This document shows positions 1 through 11,295 of a DNA stretch of 64,000 bases, in pieces. A program made the translations under genes and the position numbers. The stretch is from Anastrepha obliqua. Lineage: Eukaryota; Arthropoda; Insecta; Diptera; Tephritidae. The notes below the pieces were generated by a model, which had not been told where the DNA came from, ran no database searches, and worked only from the letters and a program-made list of their open reading frames with translations. Numbering within the stretch: the first letter of the stretch is position 1; each line of letters opens with the position of its first letter. The DNA lies in the NCBI RefSeq assembly GCF_027943255.1, contig NC_072896.1, positions 45,968,501 through 46,032,500 of the forward strand, given 5' to 3'.

Positions 1-1794
1 CAAAATGTATTCAATTCTAATGAATGCTATGTGCGGTACAAAAAATACGTGCGGCAAATAGCAAAAACACACTCACTTAACCGACGCACCGCACACACAC
101 GCGTTATCGGATTTCAACCAAACTTCACAGAAACCTTTGCCAAAGCAGCACCAACAATGTGTGAAACTTTCATTGATTTCCTTACACGCGACAAATGCAC
201 ACTTTTTTCGGCTTAATTTTTATATAATATATTATATATAGATTTATTTCTAATAAAATTTGCGGTTCTTATCACGACCACAATGAAGCAGTGCCCTGGA
301 AAACTACCTCAGATCTAATTATTTGTTAAAAAAAATTATTTGTATCCGTCTAATTTCCCCAACGCCAGCGTGGTGTTACACCCTAAAAAAGAAACTCGAA
401 GTTGAAAGACCCTGTATATAGCAGCTGCATAGTTTTGGCCAATGCTGAAAATTTATTTGATATTAACATCTGTAGACCTGAGCGGTAATACGCGCAAAGC
501 AATTATGAGCAACACCTGAAACAATTTATATAAATGCAAATAAGTGCCTGGCTATCCTTCCACTGATTCCCGAGGTGCGTACACTTATATTACGAGCATA
601 CACACATACAGATGCGCTTGATGACTTTAATTACTGCGTTAAATTTTTGCAATGCATTGCACATTTTTATCGCCTGTATGTAGATTGCGTTTCAAGCAGG
701 TAAGCCTGCTAGCTAACTGAATTGTCAGCCAATTTTTACACAAATTTTAAGATTTAAATTTGGTTTTGTTAAAATTTTCGGTTCGAAATTGAGTTGAAGA
801 CTCTGCGCAGCGCTTTCGGAATCTGCTGTGATGATTATGCATTTGTAGAAATAAGCTTTGATTGTGTTTTAATAATTCTCACTTCATTTTAAAATCCTTT
901 TCGAAATTGCTTATTTGCATTTGTCCGCTTTTTGCTACGACAGCTGCTGTAATTACCGCTGATTCTACTTACAGCTCGAACAATGAAGCACAAGCGGGGA
1001 GTCAGCATTTCGTTTATATGTAGAAAAAAGTGTGAATAATGGCAAGATACCACTTTTTTGGCTGCCTAAGAATTGTCCAAATACCGAAAACTTTCTTTAA
1101 AACTTGTTGCTTAAACAAAACGCGCAACCATCTAAAAAGCAAAATGCAAAATGGAAGAATTCACAAACTACAACACCAATCGCCTCGTATACAAAAACGA
1201 AAAATAAATGAAAAATTTACACAAAAACGTAGCCAAAAGTATTCAGATAAGCAATAACTAAAAGCAAGAACTCGGTGAGCAACAAACTGCCTTATGGGTA
1301 TGGGGAAACTAAGTACTTGGAAATATTATGTGTACCACGAATTCATAGCATTTTTTCATTCTGTTTGCTTGCTTTGCCATTTTTGCACTTGCACAGCTTA
1401 ATTTACAACTAAATTGAAATGCAGCAACAGTGAAATAACTAAAAATAGGCGACTGATGTTGAAAGAACGTGGCGGAGGTACTACCTGCCACTTCCGGTCG
1501 GTTTTGGTGCCGGAAATGGCATTTGGTTGGATATGCACGCCACACCGTTTCCAATTAATATCTGCCTGCAAGCGTGGTTTAAATTATGTTAGTGCTATTG
1601 AAAAAAAGAGTTGATAAACATTGGATGAGTGAAAAACATTTCAATGCATACAAATTTGTTAAGCATGCAAAAATCTGCTTTTTCAGTGGCAGATTAAAGA
1701 AGTTGCAACTATGAAATACATTAATAAAATGAGCAGGATGTACGCTTATACTTGTAGATGTGTATTTATATTTAAGTGAAGTAAAAAAACAATT
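1..1794. other. AT-rich DNA, no gene recognised
   Basis: Open frames here are 81 residues or shorter and none shows a domain I recognise. I see no inverted-repeat termini, RNA gene or tandem array. Confidence 0.6.
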
Positions 1795-2095
1795 GCGGCC
1801 AACGCCGCCGAATGGGCTGATGTGTGACTACCATTCGGAATTCAGAGAGAACTTTGGTTCGAATTTCGGTGAATCACCAAAATTAAGAAAAACATTTTTC
1901 TAATAGCGGCCGCCCCTCGACAGGCAATGGCAAACCTCCGAGTGCATTTCTGCCATGAAAAAGCTCCTCATAAAAAATATCTGCCGTTCGGAGTCGGCTT
2001 GAAACTGTAGGTTCCTCAATTTGTGGATCAACATCAAATAGGAGGAGGAGCTCGGGCAAACACGCAAAAGGGGTATACGCGAAATGCGAACATGG
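1795..2095 (+). repeat. tRNA-derived SINE, copy A
   Basis: The head resembles a tRNA-type RNA polymerase III promoter: an A-box-like GCCGAATGGG near 1805 and a B box, GGTTCGAATTTC, at 1856-1867. A body shared with the copies near 15012, 19596, 25707, 49235 and 59740 follows. It contains CATGAAAAAGCTCCTCATAA, GCCGTTCGGAGTCGGCTTG and GGAGGAGCTCGG, and the copy ends after an AAAAGGGGTATACGCG-type 3' segment. The tRNA-like head and recurrence define it as a SINE; I do not know a published name. Confidence 0.8.
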
Positions 2096-2129
2096 CCTGA
2101 AGAGACCATAAGTTTAGTTACTCAAAAGT

Positions 2130-2840
2130 TCTGGATGTTATACCAGTAGACTTCCGGGAGCTGGACTATGCAATCCAATGCGTTTACTTTGTAAATTGAT
2201 TCTCCACAAGGATCCCCGGGAGAAATGTGCGGGAAAAGCTCACGGAGCTCTATTTTGTTGTTTCGCTTTACACATCTTCGGCTTCGATGATTGGGATCGT
2301 TGTTCTCTTGTATAACCCAAAATTGGCTAGTTCTTCCAAATATCTTCGCAGCGGTGGTAATAAAGATTTTTGGGAAATTTTATTCATCAAAATTACATTC
2401 GAATTGGCTGTGAACACAAATAAACGGATGCATTTTTTTCGAAGAACTTTAACAGTTCGTTGAAGTTGTCGAATATCAGCTGTACATCAGGACAGCGGTA
2501 TACAACTATTCGCCGAAAAGGTAGATCCTCCCTGAATATTGCGTTTTCCCAGTTCCATACTGAATTTGAGAGCATCGGAGTTTTCAAGGTGCTCCGAAAT
2601 TTAAGGTCTTCTGCACATAAACATCCTCGAATAGCGTCTTTGGATACTTTAAAACCACTGTTCCTTAAAACTGCTTCAGCTTCAAGCAACAATAAGTTCG
2701 GAGAGGTGCTTTGGAGAGGTATTTTCCTCGTTCAAGCAAGTCGTAAACACTTTTAAAATCGGTTTACCGTTGCACCCATTTTTTATGAATGTCTTCGACT
2801 TCTTCAAATATTTTGCTGCAGATACTCGTGACATATTTGG
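2130..2840 (-). pseudogene. Degenerate Tc1-like transposase remnant
   Basis: Read on the minus strand in shifting frames, this stretch resembles a Tc1-family DDE transposase. A fragment ENNDPNHRSRRC near 2272-2310 matches the second-catalytic-Asp block of Tc1 elements (usually QEDNDPKH), here with the Asp changed to Asn. Upstream, near 2560-2640, are pieces such as LKFRSTLKTPMLSN that sit where the family has its inter-domain linker. It is related to the better-preserved Tc1 copy at 44945-45843. Several stops and frame changes mean it cannot encode an enzyme. I see no TIRs. The assignment is moderate because no block is long. Confidence 0.5.
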
Positions 2841-3079
2841 ACTTTTGGGGTGGCACATGGGAACACTGCTTCAACTCGTTTTTCACAAGCGGAATGTGAA
2901 AAGGATACGTCTATTTAACACATGGGTCCCGGACCTAACACACAGATGACATTAGTTGTGTTGCATTCACACCTTTTTCACCTAACCTTAAAAAGACAGC
3001 TTCATGGCATTCTATTCATTGGTTTGTTAGTTATTGTGCTAAGAGGGACGTTACTTTAGTTATTTTGAAAACAATTGAT

Positions 3080-3791
3080 CAAAATGAGTTTCGTGTTTAA
3101 ACTCCACACTGCTTCTTAATGGGAAAAAATACCGTTCAAGCAAAGCAATGGCTTGAGAAGTGTTATGGGACTCCGTTCCATCAGAAACATTAAAAAAAAT
3201 ATGGTTTGATGACTTCAAACGTGGTCGTAGAGACACCGATCACCGATGATGCCCAACCCAGTGGACGTCCAAATGATTCGGTAACACCAGAAAACATCAC
3301 AAAAATCCACAAAATCGTTTTGAATGATCCAAAAATAGATTTGCGTGAGTTAGCTGACGCCGTAAAGATATCAAAAGAACGCCTTGGATTTATGTTTCAT
3401 AAGCATTTGACTATGAGAAAACTCTGTTCAAAGTGGGTGCCGCGTTTGCTCACCGTTGACAAAAAAAAAAAGACAACGCACCGTGTCACAAGTCAGTCAA
3501 AGCAATGACAAAACTTCATGAATTCAATTTCGAATTGCTTGCACATCCACCGTTTTCGCAGACCTAAAAAATGCTCGCCGGCAAAAAATTTCGCTCAAAT
3601 GTATAGGTTATGGCTGAAAGTGAAGCCTATTTTGAGGCAAAAGATACATCGTTCTACAAAAGTGGTATTGAAATGTTAGAGCGGCGATAGAATGATTGCG
3701 TTGTTTTTGACGGAAATTACGTTGATGAATAAAGCTAATTTTGAACAAAAAAAACGTGCTTTCTTTGTTAGACCCGCGACTTTTCAGCACA
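3080..3791 (+). pseudogene. irritans-type mariner remnant, internally deleted
   Basis: The N-terminal half (about 3120-3480) reads as a mariner DNA-binding region, with NTVQAKQWLEKCYG and then KISKERLGFMFHKHLTMRKL and CSKWVPRLLTVD. These blocks are very close to the irritans subfamily (Himar1 group). The C-terminal end reappears at 3611-3735 as ESEAYFEAKDTSFYKSGIE and VVFDGNYVDE. The middle, holding the catalytic Asp residues, is missing, with only a scrap near 3500-3570 (FELLAHPPF). The 3' end near 3760-3791 (CGCGACTTTTCAGCACATGT) looks like the terminal repeat, but I found no matching 5' end. It is a dead fossil. Confidence 0.75.
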
Positions 3792-4224
3792 TGTGTTAGG
3801 AATATTTAAATTTTTTAATAACGGAACTCTAAATATGAATTTTGCTGGTCACGCTTTCATAAGAGAAACCGATTCCTCCAAAGTCTGCGGCCTTTTCCAC
3901 GAATGGCTCAAACCTAAACGATATGGATGTGAGTCTACGGTTCCCGGACATTTACAGTATTTTGTCTCTGGCTCGGGGATGCCTTCATATCCACACAGTT
4001 TATCACAGTTTACAATGTGAACGCACATCTCTGGAGATAGATATATAGTGCAGGAGTTCCTTGCTTGAGCTGAAAATAAGGAATAAAATGCAACTGAGCT
4101 TTGAAGTTTTTAAAGGAACTTTTCTTTCCAAGTAGACATATTTTTCTTGCACCGCGTTGGTTTCTCATTTATTAGACCAGTTTGTAGTTGTCAAATCACT
4201 CAAACGTTGCAAGTATATTACATA
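3792..4224. other. Unassigned spacer
   Basis: About 430 bases between two mariner elements. One short open frame is present without recognisable motifs, and no repeat ends or RNA gene are visible. Confidence 0.5.
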
Positions 4225-5344
4225 CAAGGTGTGTTCAAAGAGTATCGCGAATTTTGTTTTTTTTTCAAAAATTATTTATTTATTCATTAATATCTATTTT
4301 GCCCCCTTCAAAGTAATCCCCATGAGATATTATGCCCTTGTGCAAACGTTTTTTTCCAATCGTCGCAGCACTTCAAAAAATCATTTTTTTTATCTTGTTC
4401 AGCTCCTCCTTCGATGCCGTCTTTATCTCGTCAATTGTAGCCTGGCGTCGTACTTTCATGGGCCTCTTCAGTTTCGGGAAAAAGAAAAAGTCACAGGGGG
4501 CCAGATCTGGGGAATACGGTGGCTGTGGCATCATTGATGTGTTGTTTTTGGCCAAAAAGTCGCGCACAAGCAACGATGTGTGGACAAGGGCGTTATCGGG
4601 ATGCAAGAGCCAATTTTTGTTCTTCCACAAATTCGGGCGTTTCTGGCGGATTGCTTTGCGCAAATTGCGCATAACTCGCAGGTAATATTCCTTATTGACC
4701 GTTTTACCTTGTGGCACGAGCTCATGATGCACAACGCCCCTGCAATCGAAGAAAACGGTAAGCATTCGACCGAACTTGGCGCGCTTTTTCCGGTCTTGGT
4801 TCGTGCGGCAGCTTCCAATGAGATGATTGAGCTTTGGTTTCCACATCATAACCATAAACCCACGATTCGTTACCAGTTATGACTCTCTGGAGCAAATTTG
4901 GGTCATCGCGGACAGAGTCAATGATGATTCGACGATTGGCCAATACCATTTTCTTCAATTCATCAATTTTTTGGTCTGTTGTTGAAGTGCTCGACCGTCC
5001 GGCACGCTTTTCGTCGTTCACATCTTCTCGGCCTTCTGAGAACATTTTGTACAACCGATAAACGTTGCTTTGGTCCAAAGTAGCTTCTCCGTATGACACA
5101 GTCAACATTCGGGATGCATCCGCGCACTTAATTTTGTTTTTCACACAAAATTTGATACAGGATCTTTGATCCATCTTTTTGAATAGGTAAAAATCGAAGA
5201 CGAGCCGAAACACATGCAAGCAAAGCAGCTGTCAACAATTAACTGAACATTCAAAATGGCTGAACTCATCGGCATGAGTGAGAGACATGAGTACCAACAT
5301 ATCGCCACAAAAAAATATACGCGATACTTTTTGAACACACCTCG
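4225..5344 (-). mobile_element. mariner element (DD34D) with TIRs and TA duplication
   Basis: The left end reads CAAGGTGTGTTCAAAGAGTA and the right end is its inverse with few changes (CGAGGTGTGTTCAAAAAGTA on the minus strand). Both are flanked by TA (4223-4224 and 5345-5346), the Tc1/mariner target duplication. At 1120 bp it is somewhat shorter than a full mariner of about 1.3 kb, because of an internal deletion in the transposase. The transposase lies on the minus strand. Confidence 0.9.
4280..5174 (-). pseudogene. mariner transposase, DD34D, broken
   Basis: The reading begins at MDQRSCIKFCVKN with the paired HTH region typical of this mariner group (SNVYRLYKMFSEGRED, then the linker GRSSTSTTDQKIDELKKMV). 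About 30-40 residues of the second HTH are deleted after NRRIIIDSV. The first catalytic block is altered: ITGNESWVYGYD, with Asn where Asp is expected. The second and third blocks survive in another frame (HPDNALVHTSLL and YSPDLAPCDFFFF); I count 34 residues between the two Asp residues. Frameshifts occur near 4780 and 4370. The altered first Asp and the deletion make it inactive. Confidence 0.9.
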
Positions 5345-5346
5345 TA

Positions 5347-6135
5347 CATACAGATGCGTGCATATAAAAAATATCTAATATCCATTCTTTCGAATGGTGC
5401 TATTTTGCACTAGGAAAGGGATTGGAATATAAAATTCATTCCAACCTGGCACCGAAAAGAGTCGGCAAATAAATATCCCAAAGATAAATCAAAATTTAAT
5501 TATTCACACACCGAGAAAACGTATGCACAAGGCAATGCAGGAAAATAAATAAAATCCAGTTATGCTCACTTTTCAAGCTTAAATATCAGCTTTCATATTT
5601 TGACAATATTGCAACGAGATTTTTCATTTGTGACGCCAGCCAAACTTCACTTAAATTTATTTGCATGCATTCAATTTTTCTTCATTTACAAACGGACATA
5701 CATATGTGCATACTTGTCTATGCTATTCTTCTATTATGTTTAGTTTATTTATTCCGTTTGATGTGAAAATCATACAGATTTAAATATGTTGCAATATACA
5801 GCAGCTCAAAGTTTTATGGAAGAGTATACGAAGTATAGTTGCATAATTTTTTTATCTTTTTTATTACTTTATTAGAACCCAGATTTTTTTTTTTGAGTAA
5901 TAAAAAAATTAAAAAACAAATTATATTACGCAAATAAGTTTTATCTCTGCGATTATTCGCAAAGATTGGCACTTTATTAGGTTATAGAAATATCAAGAAA
6001 TTGATATTAAATTCAGAATGTTCTTTCCAACATTAAGGGGTTACATACAGGTATGTACGTCCAGCAGCGCCAAAAATGCGCTAAAAGAGAAACTGTTGTT
6101 AGAAGGGATAATAATAGATTTTTTTTTATTACAAA
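5347..6135. other. AT-rich spacer
   Basis: Homopolymer-rich intergenic DNA. I see no open frame with motifs, no terminal repeats and no RNA gene. Confidence 0.6.
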
Positions 6136-6137
6136 TA

Positions 6138-7038
6138 TAGGTTGGCAAAAAAGTCTTGCGGTATTTCCGCAAGCTTGTCTTTGCAAGCGCGTAGTTCTAG
6201 TTGTATTCGTCGCATCGGTTCACACTAGAGCTTTTTGGAAAGCCCTTTTCACGTGCTAACACGTATTTGATTAATTGTTGTTTGCTTTTAGTCGTTCGTG
6301 AGTTATAGCGTCGCAACCATGGAGCAAAATAAAGAGAAAATACGGCATATTTTACAGTACTACTACGATAAAGGCAAAAATGCATCTCATGCTGCCAATA
6401 AAATGTGTGCAGTTTATGGACCCGATACAGTTTCCATTTCCACCGCACAACGATGGTTTCAACGTTTTCGTTCTGGTGCAAAGGTGATCGAAGATGCGCC
6501 ACGGTCCGGAAGGCCTGTCGTCGAAAATTGCGATAAAATCGCTGAATTGATCGAAAGAGACCGGCATAGTAACAGCCGTAGCATCGGCCAAGAGCTGGGC
6601 ATGAGTCATCAACCCGTTATAAACCAAGAGGCCATCTTTGATCAACAGAGGCCGAATTGTCTTCCATCAGGGAAACGCCAGGCCACACACATCTTTGGTG
6701 ACGCGCCAGAAGATCTGGGAGCTCGGTGGGAGGTTCTTTTGCATCCACCGTATAGCCCGGATCTCGCACCAAGTGATTACCACCTATTTCTGTCCATGGC
6801 GAACGAGCTTGGTAGTCGGAAGTTGTCCTCAAGAGAGTCCTGTGAAAATTGGCTCTCCGAGTTTTTTGACAATAGGGAAGCGAGCTTCTATAAGAGGGGC
6901 ATTATGAAGTTGGCATCTCATTGGGAACTCGTCATCGAACAAAACGGCGCATATTTGACTTAAATCGCATTATTATAACCAATTTTATGAACAATTGAAA
7001 ATTCAATAAAAATACCGCAAGACTTTTTTGCCAACCTA
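6138..7038 (+). mobile_element. Deleted mariner element, 901 bp, TIRs and TA duplication
   Basis: The termini are near-perfect inverses: TAGGTTGGCAAAAAAGTCTT at 6138 and its complement ending at 7038. TA flanks both sides (6136-6137, 7039-7040). The length is about 400 bp below a complete mariner. The almost identical TIRs suggest a fairly recent, probably trans-mobilised, deletion derivative. Confidence 0.92.
6319..6963 (+). pseudogene. Truncated mariner ORF (214 residues) without internal stops
   Basis: The frame opens with MEQNKEKIRHILQYYYDKG, a mariner HTH region (residues 1-100), and closes with the normal mariner C terminus, from HPPYSPDLAPSDYHLF to ELVIEQNGAYLT. The middle, including the first catalytic Asp, is deleted. 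Around residues 105-145 the frame is shifted relative to the family: the true continuation (NARPHTSLVTRQKI) lies in the next frame, and the second Asp reads Gly there (HQGN). It therefore lacks two of three catalytic residues but keeps the DNA-binding half and an open frame. The ATG at 6319 fits the family start. Confidence 0.85.
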
Positions 7039-7159
7039 TATTTAAATACGGCGGCTGCCATCCCTTTACATGCTGGACATATATTGAGAATATCGGTGTC
7101 GATTCTGGATATGTAGGAGTTTAATCTGCTATAATGCCTAGACAGCGATTGACAAAAGT

Positions 7160-7560
7160 TACTCAGCCACTGGATCGGGAGAACACTCGGAACAATTATC
7201 CTTAAATTTCTCCTTTAGACTCCCAAGCTGAGATCTACGCTATAGAAAAACCGCAAAAGCGATAAGATTGATGAATTTATCTTCAGCAAGCCTTACCATT
7301 TTTGCCATTTCATACGACCCCTCCTCTGTGAATGTCCTGCACTTCAAAGAAGCCATGCCAAATATCTTGGCGACTATTTTTTTTGAAGACCTAGGAAATT
7401 TGCAAAATTTTTCACAGGAGGGACTAGTTACCTTCATAAAAAGATAGTTAGGGGATGAAAATCAAACGCAAGTATCACAATGGGTCTTAGGACCACCGAG
7501 TGCCTTGTCTTAAACAAGCAACCTGACCAACCTAACCTAATCTACTCGGGTCTTACGAAG
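7160..7560 (+). pseudogene. 3' end of a non-LTR retrotransposon
   Basis: On the plus strand near 7300-7440 there are fragments resembling the C-terminal cysteine motif region of ORF2 in Jockey/I/R1-type elements: CPALHFKEAMPNILATIFF, then EDLGNLQNFSQEGLVTFIKR and a stop. A short 3' UTR follows with the CCTAACCTAACC-type text common at the ends of such elements. Nothing upstream of about 7160 is legible, so this looks like a 5'-truncated or decayed copy. Confidence 0.55.
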
Positions 7561-7675
7561 CTGCTGAAGCTCTTCGACTGGGTGGTGGTTGGACTCCAAT
7601 AACGGCATTCGAGAGTCGGGAGCTTAGGAAAGGAGTGATAGTCTTCCGATGAATGTCGCTTAATGTCTGTCTATA

Positions 7676-8948
7676 CGAGGGGGCCTTTTATGTTTCGGGA
7701 GTTAGCAACCCTGGTGTTGCAATCTGGCAATTGACAGATGTATCGCAAAGTTTGACATTTTTTGGCCTTTACGTACTCAGAACGTTTTGAAATACCAGCG
7801 CTATTTGTGTTGTTTACAGTAATTTAAAAGATTCATCTCGGTCCAAAAATGGAATTAAATCGTAAACATTTTCGTGCGATTATTTTTTACAACTTTCGAC
7901 GTGGATTAACTCAGCAACATTGCATGGATGAACTTAATTCACTTTTTGGCGATGCAGCTCTATCAAGGACCAGTGTTTATCGATGGTATGGTGAATTCAA
8001 TCGCGGTCGTAGTTCACTCCAAGACGAATTTCGTGAAGGTCGTCCAAAATCAGTTGTTGTTCCGAAAACCATTGATGCTGTGCGCGAACTGATACCGCAA
8101 GATCGTCGTGTGACCTATCGTGAGATTGAGACAATCTTAGGCATTAGTGGGACCAGCATACATTCAATATTGCATAAACATTTGACTGTCAAATAAATTT
8201 GTTCGCGTTGGATCCCACACAATTTGTCAATCGCTCAAAAAAAGGCTCGTGTCGATTGGTCGAAGGAAATGCTCAAAAAATACGATCGCGGGGCTTCGAA
8301 ACACGTCTATGACATCGTGAGAGGCGATGAATCATGGATTTACGCGTATGAGCCCGAAAGTAAACAGCAGTCGACTGTATGGGTGTTTCAAGATGAGCCA
8401 AATCCAACAAAAGTTGTTCGCGCACGAAGCACTTCCAAGCAATGTTCGCCTTTTTCGGAAAAACTAGACATGTCGCAACCGTACCACTAAAACAACGCAG
8501 AACAGTAAATTCTGAGTTGTACACAACCATTTGTTTACCAGTTGTCTTCCAAGAAATTAGGAAAACCAATCGCCAAAGACGGATCACTCTTCACCAGGAC
8601 AATGCGAGCTCTCACACATCGGCTCAAACAACTGCATTTTTGAGCACCCAAAACATGGAATTAATGGGTCATCCGTCGTATAGTCCTGACTTGGCACCGA
8701 ATGACTTCTTTTTATTCCCGTACGTAAAAAACAAACTGAGAGGTCAACGTTTTTCGACACCTGAATTCAGAATGCATGTTTTGGAGGTACCTCATTCAGA
8801 GTGGCAAAAGCGCTTCGACAATTGGTTCAATCGCATGCAAAAGTGTATAGATCTTCATGGAGAATATTTGGAAAAAAAAACAAAGTGATTTTCGATGATT
8901 AAAATTTGTTTTTGTTCTCTAATCCCGACATATAAAAGGCACCCCTCG
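7676..8948 (+). mobile_element. Near full-length mariner element, 1273 bp
   Basis: The TIRs read CGAGGGGGCCTTTTATGTTT on the left and CGAGGGGTGCCTTTTATATG on the complement of the right. TA flanks lie at 7674-7675 and 8949-8950. The length is canonical for mariner. The flanking sequence (7561-7675 and 8951-9240) appears to be one older repeat split by this insertion. Confidence 0.92.
7849..8888 (+). pseudogene. mariner transposase DD34D, one stop and one frameshift
   Basis: It starts at MELNRKHFRAIIFYNFRRGL and covers the two HTH motifs, with YRWYGEFNRGRSSLQDEFRE and ILGISGTSIHSILHKHLTVK before a TAA at 8194. The frame resumes at ICSRWIPHNLSIAQKKARVD. All three catalytic blocks are present: GDESWIYAYE, LHQDNASSHTSAQTTAF and YSPDLAPNDFFLF. 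I count 34 residues between the second and third Asp. A frameshift near 8435-8445 separates the first block from the rest, and a small deletion is likely near 8770. It is the best-preserved catalytic core among the mariners here. Confidence 0.92.
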
Positions 8949-8950
8949 TA

Positions 8951-9289
8951 TACTGATCGGCCCAGTAGTTGCAGTTGTGTTTGATCTTGGATCACGTCGA
9001 TGTAGTCGGAGAGATGTATGCTGACTCGCCTGGGAGGTGGCTGAGGCTCCACTGAAATGCCTATAGAGGGCGATTCCTACAATAGAACCTTGGCAGAAAT
9101 TGCTTGCTGAGCATTTTGCTGTGCTCCTTGGAATAGAAATCTCATTGTGGATTGTGTGGCTGTCTTGATAGGTATACAATGTTTGTTGACACACAACTAG
9201 TTTAAAGGGAATTACCAAGCAGTACGATTTTAACAATTTGGTGGGGTTTTTATGAAAAAAGTTTTAAAATCTCTTCTTTACATTAACTA
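8951..9289. repeat. Unidentified sequence split from 7561-7675 by the mariner
   Basis: The sequence resumes directly after the TA duplication and runs into a Jockey-like fragment on the opposite strand. It has the mixed composition of retrotransposon UTR, but I could not read a protein from it on either strand. Confidence 0.35.
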
Positions 9290-9754
9290 CCAATAAGGTC
9301 ATATGGTTTTTTCGCTGGAGTCGTCGGGTTAGGTCTGCGGTGTTGAGAAGTTCGCTGGCTTACCTTTACGTGTCTCTGGAGCCTCTTAGAGTGGGCTTCT
9401 GCTTGTATTTTAATAACTTCAGCGACCGTAGGAATGTTGAGGTCACGATGAATATCTGCACTCCGAATTTACAAAGGTGCCTTCACAATGTTTTTGAGCA
9501 TTTTCTTTTGAAATCGCTGGATTATGTTAATATTATTTTGACTGGCACAGCCCCAAATTTGTGCCCCATAAGACCATCATTATTTCGTTATATATGGAGA
9601 GTTTTAAATTCCGTCCAATGAGCCAGTTCATTTTTGGTTATTTTCAAATTAAGTTCGCTTCGTTTTATTTTTATATGCTTCACCCAACATAGCTTAGCAC
9701 CGAGGGTTATACCAAGATATTTGGCAGTATTTGCGTATGGAATTGGTGCATCTA
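9290..9754 (-). pseudogene. Jockey-clade non-LTR retrotransposon ORF2 fragment
   Basis: The minus strand reads the end of the reverse transcriptase domain: NTAKYLGITLGAKLCWVKHI, matching the conserved KYLGVTLD...W..HI block. In another frame it then gives the C-terminal IHRDLNIPTVAEVIK block (near 9420-9460), seen in Jockey-type elements as IHRDL.IP.V. It is truncated at 9754 by the mariner at 9755-11041, and I did not find its continuation beyond 11043. It is a fossil. Confidence 0.7.
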
Positions 9755-11041
9755 TCAGGTCAGTCCATAAGTTCATGCGTATTTTACCAATAATTTCACT
9801 TTTATACGATTTTTGCATACAAAAAATTATTCGCGGAATATAATGGAACTATGTATTTATATTTTCTTTGATATATTGTGCATTCAACAAGTGATTTTAA
9901 TCGTGGATAGAAGCACGTGTAGTTGAAAAATAAAATGGAATCTTCGAAGGCGTATAAGAGGCATATTTTGTATTTTTTTTTTATAAAAGTGGTAAAAATG
10001 CAACAACTGCTGCTGCAGAAATAAACACTGTTCACGGAGAAGATACCGTGAGTGTAAGGACTGCGCAAAAGTGGTTTTCAAAATTTCGAAGTGGTAACTG
10101 CGTCGTGGAGGATCCCCCGCGCGCTGGTCGTCCTGAAGTCTTTGACTCCGACGCCTTGCTCGAACTCGTGGAAGCTGAGCTAAATTGGACAGTCGATATG
10201 ATAGCTCAGAGGTTAAATTCATAACATGGAACAGTTCATAGGCACCTGGTTTCGTTGGGAATGGTTTCAAAGCATGGAAAATGGGTTCCGCATAGACTTT
10301 CCGTCGTCAACCTTCAGCAGGGAGGGAATGTGTGTTCTCAGCTGCTGCAACGGCTTGAAAATGAAAGTTTTTTTTCAACTGTGTCGTTACTGGTGATGAA
10401 AAATGGGTTCTTTACAATAATCCTGTTCGCAAACGCCAATAGTTAGATAAAGATGAAACACCAGAACCGACCCCTAGAGATGGGCTTCACGCCAAGAAGA
10501 TTCTCCTGTCTATTTGGTGGGATATGGTCGGTATTGTTTATTATGAACTTTTGGAACCAAACCAGACTATAACTGCTGATTATTATTCCCATCAGCTATC
10601 AAACCTGAATGAGGCACTCACCAAAAATCGACCGTCTCTAGTAAATAGACGTATAGTTTTGTTTCACCACGACAACGCAAGACCTCATACCGCAAGGCAA
10701 ACATTAGGCAAGCTGAGCGAGCTCAGATGGAAGCTAATGCCGCATCCACCATACTCTCCGGATATTGCACCTTGTGTTTATCAGCTTTTCCATGGACTTC
10801 AATCCCATATGAGTAATAAGAACTGCTCCTCAAAAGAAGCTATAAAGAGGGATATCGAAGCGTATTTTCGCTTCAAGGACAAACAATTTTTTGAGCAGGG
10901 AATTAAAAATTTGCCTAAACGTTGGGAAGACATTGTAAATAATGAAGGAAAATAGATTAGTGATTAATAAATACTCTAAACATCTTTTTTATTAATTTTA
11001 AAACCACCTTTAAAAAACGCATGAACTTATGGACTGACCGA
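9755..11041 (+). mobile_element. Full-length mariner element, 1287 bp
   Basis: The left TIR begins TCAGGTCAGTCCATAAGTTC and the complement of the right end begins TCGGTCAGTCCATAAGTTC, differing by one base in the first dozen. TA flanks both sides (9753-9754, 11042-11043). The element has the canonical mariner length, and its left side interrupts a Jockey-like fragment. Confidence 0.93.
9935..10955 (+). pseudogene. mariner transposase, third catalytic Asp replaced by Val
   Basis: It starts MESSKAYKRHILYFFFIK and gives a recognisable HTH half (EDTVSVRTAQKWFSKFRSGN, DPPRAGRPEV, VSLGMVSKHGKWVPH). The catalytic half runs from MVGIVYYELLEPNQTITADY through HHDNARPHTARQTLG to PYSPDIAPCVYQLF. The last block should read APSDYHLF, so the third Asp is Val here. 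Stops or frame changes occur near 10222, 10330 and 10445. The C terminus (KNLPKRWEDIVNNEGK) is intact. The lesions and the lost Asp make it inactive even though the element is full length. Confidence 0.92.
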
Positions 11042-11079
11042 TATTGTCAAAGAGGTCTTTATTCTGTAAGAAGTAATGG

Positions 11080-11295
11080 GGGATTAGGCAGCCGAATTTC
11101 GCTCGGTTATTTCAAATGTATTCACACACTCATCCAATCAATCATTGTGTAGAAGGCAACGAAGTTATATTGTGTTGATTTTTCTCGTATATCACCGCTT
11201 TGTGGCGCCAGTAACATCAGCTTATCAACTGATTCTATCAAATTCGCTTAGAGCCGAATGACGGCCTATTACTGACCACGCCTTCTCAATTCTTT
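11080..11295 (+). repeat. Unnamed interspersed repeat (family R), copy 1
   Basis: It shares an ordered set of segments with copies near 14000, 55207 and 57640: TATTCACACACTCATCCAATC, ACGAAGTTA, a TTTTTCTCGTATATCACC block, ACATCAGCTTATCAACTGATT and CGCTTAGAGCCG. No protein is readable. The similarity is clear by eye but the copies are diverged. I could not define its ends or target duplication. Confidence 0.6.

Noticed and set aside
1039..1614. Small open frames of 66-81 residues as novel host genes
   Set aside because: Length and composition are what AT-rich intergenic DNA gives by chance; no motif, promoter or splice evidence.
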